A stretch of 48,201 nucleotides of DNA, from NCBI GenBank assembly GCA_022340345.1, contig JAJDOE010000027.1, positions 1-48,201 of the forward strand. The letters run 5' to 3'. Below are positions 43,629-48,201 of this stretch, in pieces. How positions within the stretch are numbered: the first letter of the stretch is position 1; the number at the start of each line of letters is the position of its first letter. The notes beneath the pieces are model-generated. The model searched no databases. It saw nothing but the letters and a program-made list of their open reading frames with translations, and had not been told where the DNA came from. The DNA is from Gammaproteobacteria bacterium. Lineage in GTDB: Bacteria; Pseudomonadota; Gammaproteobacteria; HyVt-429. The translations under genes were made by a program, and so were the position numbers.

Positions 43629-44954
43629 TCAGGTCGCCGGCAGCTCCAGTTCCACGGCGATTCCACCACCAGGTCTTTCGGTGATGCGCACGCTGCCGCC
43701 ATAGCTGGCGCTGATCTCGCGGACCACGGCGAGGCCGATACCCTGTCCTTCGGTACGCTCATCCGCGCGCACGCCGCGACTCAGCAACGCCTCCGGGTCC
43801 GCTCCGCCGATTCCGGGGCCGTCATCCGCGATCCGGATCCGCACCTGCCCACCCTGCGTTTGCGCGGAAAGCTCCACCCGGGAGCGCGCGAATTTGAATG
43901 CGTTGTCCAGCAGATTGCCGAGCATCTCCAGCAGGTCCTCCCGTTCCACCGCCACCATGAGTTGCGGGTCCAGCCGGTTCTCGGCGGTGACTCCGCGATC
44001 CTCGTGGACCCGTGCCAGTGCGGCGAGCAGGCGCTGCGCGGATTCGCGCAAGGGCACCGGTGGCGCCAGCAGGCGCGGGCCGGCGCTGCGGGCCCGTCGC
44101 AACTGGTAATCAATGATTTCGGAAACCCGGTCCAGTTCCTCACCGACCTCGGGCCGATCGGCCAGCCGGTTGCGCAGTACCGCCAGCGGGGTCTTGAGGC
44201 TGTGGGCCAGGTCGCCCAGCGCGTTGCGGTAGCGCTCCAGCTGGCGATGCTCGTTGTCCACGTAGGCATTAATGCCGGTGGTCAGGCCTCGCAGCTCGGC
44301 GGGATAATCGGTCGCCAGCCGTTCGCGCGTTCGTTCGCGCACCTCGAGCAGTTCGTCGGCGGCCCGCTGCACCGGGCGCAGGCCGGCACGGATGATGAGC
44401 CACTGGGCCAGCAGCAGCGCAAGTGCCAGGGGCGACAACCACAACCACATCTGGCGCCGGAACCCGGCTACCTGATCGTCGTAGCGGCCACGTTCCTCCA
44501 GCAGCGTCACGGAAATAGGCAGTAGGCCAGATTCCGAGTACTCCCACTCCAGGCCGGAACTGAGGACGAAGTACCCTGGCCCGGAGTGGGCGGGCGCCTC
44601 CGTGAAGCTGGTCTGCCCGGCTCCGGCGATCGCGGGTTCCGGTAGCCGGATTCCGGTCGCGGAGTGGGAACGCCACAGCACCGTGCCGCGCGCGTCCCGT
44701 ACCAGGGCGTACAGCCCGGACCCCACCACACCAAAACGGGCTTCGCGCAGCGCGTCCGGAATCTCCAGCCGCCCGCCGGCATCCACGTCCGTCACCGCCA
44801 GCAAGCCGTAGAGCTGTCCCTGCAGGTGCGCACGGGCGGCTTCCGTGGTGCTGCGATCGAAGGCGCGTTCCACCGCCACCACCGTGACCAGCAGAAACCC
44901 CGCCAGCACCAGCGCCGTAGCGCCCAGCAGCCGGGAATGGAGGGAAACGGTCAA
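43629..44954 (-). CDS. PhoQ-like sensor histidine kinase
   Basis: 441 residues from TTG 44954, which overlaps the regulator stop by 4 bases (TTGA). Two helices (about 9-29 and 170-188) enclose a periplasmic sensor of about 140 residues. HAMP-like linker, H-box ALGDLAHSLKTPLAVL with H251, N-box NLLDNAFKFA, G1 DDGPGIG and G2 EGQGIGLAVV. The H-box form matches PhoQ-type kinases. The acidic patch that senses magnesium in PhoQ is not clear here, so the signal is unknown. Confidence 0.9.
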   Translation of the reverse strand: MTVSLHSRLLGATALVLAGFLLVTVVAVERAFDRSTTEAARAHLQGQLYGLLAVTDVDAGGRLEIPDALREARFGVVGSGLYALVRDARGTVLWRSHSATGIRLPEPAIAGAGQTSFTEAPAHSGPGYFVLSSGLEWEYSESGLLPISVTLLEERGRYDDQVAGFRRQMWLWLSPLALALLLAQWLIIRAGLRPVQRAADELLEVRERTRERLATDYPAELRGLTTGINAYVDNEHRQLERYRNALGDLAHSLKTPLAVLRNRLADRPEVGEELDRVSEIIDYQLRRARSAGPRLLAPPVPLRESAQRLLAALARVHEDRGVTAENRLDPQLMVAVEREDLLEMLGNLLDNAFKFARSRVELSAQTQGGQVRIRIADDGPGIGGADPEALLSRGVRADERTEGQGIGLAVVREISASYGGSVRITERPGGGIAVELELPAT

Positions 44955-45628
44955 ACCGGATCGAGGGCGAAGCGGTATCCCCGCCCGCGTAGCGTCTCGA
45001 TGGGCTGCAACGTGCCGTCCGGATCCAGCTTGCGGCGCAAGCGGCCGACCAGCACCTCGATGACGTTCGAGTCCCGATCGGCGTCTTCCTCGTAAATATG
45101 CTCGGTGAGTTCGGTCTTGGAGATGACCTTTCCGGGGTGTAATACCAAATAGTGCAGGATGCGGTACTCGAAGCCGGTCAGTTCCAGCGGCCGATCCGCG
45201 ACCCGTACCGCCTGGCGCGAGGTGTCGAGTTCCACCGATCCGAAACGCAAAACCGGGTCCGCGGCGCCGGCGGCCCGTCGCAACAGGGCGCGCACCCGGG
45301 CAATCAGCTCTTCCATGTGAAATGGCTTGGTCAGGTAGTCGTCTGCGCCGGCCTCCAGGCCCTGGACCTTCTCCTGCCAGCTGTTGCGCGCGGTGAGAAT
45401 CAGCACCGGGAATCGGCGTTCGGCTGCGCGCAGGCGCCGGATCAGCTCCACGCCGTTGATATCCGGCAGGCCGATATCCACTACCGCCAGGTCGATGGGA
45501 TATTCGCAACCCAGGTGCAGGCCGTCGCGACCATCGGCGGCCGCGTCCACCGCGAAACCCTCCTGCCGAAGGCGATCGCCAAGCTGTTCACGCAGGTCCT
45601 GCTCGTCCTCCACCACCAGCAGACGCAT
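44951..45628 (-). CDS. PhoP/OmpR-family response regulator
   Basis: 225 residues. Receiver domain with phosphoacceptor D51 (AVVDIGLPD), acidic pair E7/D8, T near 79 and K near 101 (YLTKPF), then an OmpR-type winged helix ending RGRGYRFALDPV. Such regulators bind direct repeats with an 11-bp period; an array of that kind lies at 46523-46561. One base separates its ATG from the PepSY stop. Confidence 0.94.
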   Translation of the reverse strand: MRLLVVEDEQDLREQLGDRLRQEGFAVDAAADGRDGLHLGCEYPIDLAVVDIGLPDINGVELIRRLRAAERRFPVLILTARNSWQEKVQGLEAGADDYLTKPFHMEELIARVRALLRRAAGAADPVLRFGSVELDTSRQAVRVADRPLELTGFEYRILHYLVLHPGKVISKTELTEHIYEEDADRDSNVIEVLVGRLRRKLDPDGTLQPIETLRGRGYRFALDPV

Positions 45629-45629
45629 G

Positions 45630-45878
45630 TCAGCGGCGCCGCTGAGCGGGACGGTCCGGGTCTACGAAAATAGTACGCACCCGCCCACCGGGTAACAGTA
45701 CTTTGATGCGGAAGCGCATGCCATCGGCGCTTCGCACGCGCTCCGCCGCCAGCACCCGGCCGCCGGTTCGCTGCTGAACCGCCCGGGTGGCCTGGTCCAG
45801 GGTGATCGCTGCGCGGGCGGCGCCGGGAGCGGCGGCCAGCAGCAGCGAGAGCAGTATTGCGGGCAGGAGAATCTTCAT
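45630..45878 (-). CDS. Small secreted PepSY-domain protein
   Basis: 82 residues with a signal peptide (cleavage near A23). The PepSY pattern LDQATRAVQQRTGGRVLAAERV..RFRIKVLLPGGRVRTIFVDP spans the mature part. PepSY proteins of this kind are often co-encoded with PhoP/PhoQ-type systems and may modulate the kinase or a protease. First gene of the PepSY-regulator-kinase operon. Confidence 0.85.
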   Translation of the reverse strand: MKILLPAILLSLLLAAAPGAARAAITLDQATRAVQQRTGGRVLAAERVRSADGMRFRIKVLLPGGRVRTIFVDPDRPAQRRR

Positions 45879-45890
45879 GGCTGGAGCCTG

Positions 45891-45929
45891 AAAAAAAACG
45901 GGCCGGGGGAGAGGATCTCCCCCGACCCG
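45891..45929 (-). terminator. Rho-independent terminator after the glycine-zipper gene
   Basis: Minus strand: CGGGTCGGGGGAGA, loop TCC, TCTCCCCCGGCCCG (14 pairs, one G-U), followed by TTTTTTTT. It lies 20 bases after the glycine-zipper stop and 12 bases before the PepSY start. Confidence 0.92.
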
Positions 45930-45932
45930 GCC

Positions 45933-45938
45933 AGTATA
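45933..45938 (-). promoter_or_regulatory. -10 box (TATACT) for the PepSY-regulator-kinase operon
   Basis: TATACT (5 of 6) on the minus strand, with no consensus -35 at 16-18 bases, as in activator-dependent promoters. A start near 45926 would place the new transcript inside the terminator stem, whose inner 8 pairs and U-tract would remain. Confidence 0.45.
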
Positions 45939-45948
45939 ACGCCCATGT

Positions 45949-46467
45949 TCAGTGGAGCAGGGCGTGGCGACGGGCGGCGCGGATCCAGCGCCCGGGTTGG
46001 TTAACCACGCGGGTGCGATAGACCCGGCCGTTGTAGCGGTAGTTCACCCGGTAGCCCACGATGTGTTTTTCAACGCGGTAGCGGGTGTCCGTCCAGCAGC
46101 CTCGGCCGACCGCGTCCCGGCGATGGTCGATGTCGTGAGCGACGCTGGCTCCCGCGACGGCGCCCGCCGCGGTGGCGAGCCGTTTGCCCCTGCCGCTGCC
46201 GAATTGGTTGCCGACTGCCGCGCCGACAATGGCGCCGAAGATTTCTGGCGTCGCCGAGTTGTGGCCACCACGACGTCCGTTGCAAACCTGGTAGGGATAG
46301 GCAACGCGCACGTTGTCAAAGACCGGGCGCACCTTGAGCACCTGGCCCCAGCCAGGACCCGGATAGCCATTCCAGCCGGCGGCGTGACCGCCGTAAGCCA
46401 TGGCGTTTCCGGACAGGGACAGCCCGCCGGCGAGGATGGTTGCGAGGATGGTTTTGTTGTTCAACAT
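45949..46467 (-). CDS. Secreted glycine-zipper 2TM protein
   Basis: 172 residues from ATG 46467, supported by GGAGG about 10 bases upstream. Signal peptide with cleavage after AMA24. Residues about 76-112 form the glycine-zipper segment (GAIVGAAVGNQFGSGRGKRLATAAGAVAGASV), similar to that of the lipoprotein at 39464. C-terminal basic tail with YRVNYRYNGRVYRTRV. Probably envelope-located; role unknown. Preceded by a regulator-repeat array and followed by a terminator, so a single-gene unit. Confidence 0.85.
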   Translation of the reverse strand: MLNNKTILATILAGGLSLSGNAMAYGGHAAGWNGYPGPGWGQVLKVRPVFDNVRVAYPYQVCNGRRGGHNSATPEIFGAIVGAAVGNQFGSGRGKRLATAAGAVAGASVAHDIDHRRDAVGRGCWTDTRYRVEKHIVGYRVNYRYNGRVYRTRVVNQPGRWIRAARRHALLH

Positions 46468-46504
46468 GGTTATTCCCTCCGTTGTTTGAGAAACCATGGG
46501 GCAC

Positions 46505-46510
46505 AGCCTA
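46505..46510 (-). promoter_or_regulatory. Candidate -10 of the glycine-zipper gene
   Basis: TAGGCT (3 of 6) lies exactly 12 bases downstream of the nearest GGTTCA pair on the minus strand, the spacing of PhoP boxes to -10 in enteric PhoP promoters. Weak on its own. Confidence 0.35.
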
Positions 46511-46522
46511 CGCGGGCACTGC

Positions 46523-46561
46523 TGAACCGGTTGTGAACCGAAACTGAACCCTGCCTGAACG
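46523..46561. promoter_or_regulatory. Four direct repeats, 11-bp period: predicted OmpR/PhoP-family binding array
   Basis: TGAACC at 46523, 46534 and 46545 and TGAACG at 46556 (plus strand); on the minus strand GGTTCA-N5 units, the last one CGTTCA. The exact 11-base register matches OmpR/PhoP-type sites, such as the PhoP box (two GGTTTA-like hexamers 5 bases apart). The array sits between two divergent genes, 56 bases from the glycine-zipper start and about 64 from the glycosyltransferase start. Confidence 0.8.
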
Positions 46562-46615
46562 AGTTTTCGCGCGCGCCGGCCGGCGAGCCGGGTGCGATCC
46601 GGCCAGTCGTCAAGG

Positions 46616-46621
46616 TAAACT
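46616..46621 (+). promoter_or_regulatory. Candidate -10 (TAAACT) of the ArnT-like gene
   Basis: TAAACT ends 9 bases before GTG 46631 and 3 bases before GTG 46625. If real, transcription begins near 46628 and the message is leaderless from GTG 46631. No clear -35. Confidence 0.35.
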
Positions 46622-46624
46622 GGC

Positions 46625-48187
46625 GTGCCCGTGAGCGAACGCCCCCAGCCCGCATCTGCCCCCACATTCTGGCCGCACTACGGCTGGCTGTTGCTGTGGC
46701 TGGCGCCGGTGGTCACCGGTTTTCTTCTGCGTGGTCCCTGGCCCATCGACGAGACCCGCTACCTGGCGGTGGCCTGGGAGATGTGGCAACGGGGCGAGTG
46801 GCTGGTGCCGTACCTGAACGGTGAACCCTACAGCCACAAACCCCCGCTGTTGTTCTGGAGCTTCCATCTCGGCTGGTGGCTGTTCGGGGTCAATGACTGG
46901 TGGCCCCGGCTGGTGCCGGCGCTGGCAGGGCTCGGATGCCTGTTGTTTACCCGCCAGCTTGCCCGGCAGTTGTGGCCCGGGGACCTGCAGACGCCGCGCA
47001 CCGCCAGCTGGCTGCTGGCGGGGAGCCTGTATTGGGCGGCGTTCACCCCGCTGGTGATGTTCGACATGCTGCTGACCGCCTGCGTGCTGCTGGCGCTGCT
47101 GGGCCTGTGGCGAGCGGGCCAGGGTCACCACGGGGGGGGATGGGTGATGCTGGCCCTGGCCGGTGGCCTCGGGGCGCTGGTCAAGGGGCCCTTCGTGGCG
47201 CTGCCGGTATTCGCCCCGGCGCTGTTGTTCTTTGCCTGGCGGCCCGGGGGCGGGCGTGAGTGGCCACGCTGGTTCGCGGGCCTGGCGCTGGCGGCCCTGG
47301 GCGCCGCGGCGCTGCTGGCGGCCTGGCTGATACCGGCGCTGGCCGCCGGGGGGCCGGAGTACAGCAAGGCGGTGTTGTGGGGGCAGGTCGCGGGACGCGT
47401 CAGCGAGAGCTTTGCCCACGCGCGGCCGGTGTGGTGGTACCTGGTCTGGGCACCGGTGCTGTTGCTGCCCTGGTCCCTGTGGCCGGGAGTCTGGCGTCGC
47501 CACGTCTTTTCCGACCCCGGGACACGGTTTTTATGGCTGGCGGTGCTGCCCAGCGTGCTGCTGCTGTCGCTGGTCAGCGGCAAACAACCCCACTACCTGC
47601 TGCCGCTGCTGCCGTTGCTGGCGTTGCTGGTGGCCCGCGCGGGCGGTTCCGGCGTTCGCTGGCCGGCCCTGCCCCTTTGGCTGCTGGCGCTGGCTCCGGC
47701 GGGCTGGCTGCTGGCCTGGTTGCTGGCGGTGCCGCTGACCCGCACCGGGCCCTATGCCCTGCCCGTGCTTTGGGCTGCGCTGGTGTTGCTGGTGCTGATC
47801 GTCGGGGCGCTGATCACTCGCCGGGCCGCGGCGCCGGTGCCGTGGATCGCCACCACGGTGGTGCTTGGATTGCTGCTGGCGGAGGCCGGCGTGTTTCCCC
47901 GGCTCCGGCCGGACTACGATTTGCGGCCGGCAGCGCAGAAACTGGCGGAACTGGAACGTGCCGGTCTGCGCGCGACGCACCTGGGCAAATACCACGGCCA
48001 GTATCATTTCGCCGGACGCCTGCGGCAGCCGTTTCAGATCGCTGCCCGCCATCGCGCCGCCGACTGGCCGGCGGCAGGAGACCCGACCCGGGTGCTGATC
48101 GGATATGGAGAACCGCCGCCGCGGTTACGGGTGGTGTTTCGTCAGCCCTATCGCGGCGATCAGTTGTGGATCGCGCAGGCGCCCTAG
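46625..48187 (+). CDS. ArnT-like membrane glycosyltransferase (GT39/PMT_2 family)
   Basis: 520 residues with eleven or twelve hydrophobic helices. The first periplasmic loop has PIDETRYLAVAWEMWQRG, the catalytic-loop pattern of ArnT/PMT transferases that use undecaprenyl-linked sugars, and NGEPYSHKPPLLFW; the later SGKQPHYLLPLLPLLALL also fits. ArnT adds aminoarabinose to lipid A, a classic PhoP/PmrA target, but the sugar here is unknown and other arn genes are not in the window. GTG 46625 is used (AAGG about 9 bases upstream); GTG 46631 is possible. Confidence 0.85.
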   Translation: MPVSERPQPASAPTFWPHYGWLLLWLAPVVTGFLLRGPWPIDETRYLAVAWEMWQRGEWLVPYLNGEPYSHKPPLLFWSFHLGWWLFGVNDWWPRLVPALAGLGCLLFTRQLARQLWPGDLQTPRTASWLLAGSLYWAAFTPLVMFDMLLTACVLLALLGLWRAGQGHHGGGWVMLALAGGLGALVKGPFVALPVFAPALLFFAWRPGGGREWPRWFAGLALAALGAAALLAAWLIPALAAGGPEYSKAVLWGQVAGRVSESFAHARPVWWYLVWAPVLLLPWSLWPGVWRRHVFSDPGTRFLWLAVLPSVLLLSLVSGKQPHYLLPLLPLLALLVARAGGSGVRWPALPLWLLALAPAGWLLAWLLAVPLTRTGPYALPVLWAALVLLVLIVGALITRRAAAPVPWIATTVVLGLLLAEAGVFPRLRPDYDLRPAAQKLAELERAGLRATHLGKYHGQYHFAGRLRQPFQIAARHRAADWPAAGDPTRVLIGYGEPPPRLRVVFRQPYRGDQLWIAQAP

Positions 48188-48201
48188 TCCGGGGCCACGG
48201 A

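Overview
The window is a GC-rich gammaproteobacterial chromosome segment spanning the replication origin. Three blocks support this: mnmG-rsmG-parA-parB-atpIBEFHAGDC on one arm, rpmH-rnpA-yidD-yidC-mnmE running away from dnaA, and dnaA-oriC-dnaN-gyrB. The protein sequences resemble environmental gammaproteobacteria of the Chromatiales/Ectothiorhodospiraceae kind, but that placement is a guess. I see no rRNA, tRNA, insertion sequence, prophage or CRISPR array. All 51 genes look intact except the first, which the window edge cuts.

Layout. 1-2705: a truncated GspE/PilB-type ATPase diverges from a diheme cytochrome c-DUF302 fusion plus a second DUF302-like gene, behind a perfect FNR box. 2772-11579: the complete ATP synthase operon behind a near-consensus promoter, then parB and parA. 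11658-14179: rsmG and mnmG. 14264-18161: a divergent moxR-DUF58-transglutaminase (TgpA-like) operon. 18200-24425: rpmH, rnpA, yidD, yidC, mnmE, followed by an uncharacterised ion-channel/motor-like pair (MotA/ExbB-like plus coiled-coil MotB/ExbD-like) and a small phosphatase. 24614-29762: dnaA, oriC, dnaN, two parS sites where recF normally lies, then gyrB. 29800-32632: apaG, apaH, a PDC-sensor protein and a divergent PrxQ/BCP peroxiredoxin. 32637-38039: a minus-strand run of secreted or membrane enzymes (metallo-beta-lactamase fold, DUF3617, gamma-glutamyltransferase, kelch, SGNH hydrolase). 38154-42556: a plus-strand group (cysteine desulfurase-like, glycine-zipper lipoprotein, two membrane proteins, LysE exporter). 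42569-43521: a second DUF302 pair. 43629-48187: a PhoQ/PhoP-like two-component system with a PepSY protein, a glycine-zipper protein and a divergent ArnT-like glycosyltransferase.

How the genes work together. The central part holds replication initiation, segregation (ParA/ParB with parS sites in the same window), tRNA modification (MnmE and MnmG act together), membrane insertion and ATP synthesis. The accessory parts look like envelope biology. A PhoP-like regulator sits beside four GGTTCA-type repeats at an exact 11-bp period, placed between a glycine-zipper gene and an ArnT-like transferase, which suggests an envelope-stress regulon.

Most worth following up: (1) a two-gene DUF302 module present twice, once fused to a diheme cytochrome c under an apparent FNR promoter, with a second partner that has lost both conserved cysteines; (2) the motor-like pair with phosphatase downstream of mnmE; (3) the four-repeat regulator array; (4) parS sites replacing recF, one 12 bases before gyrB.
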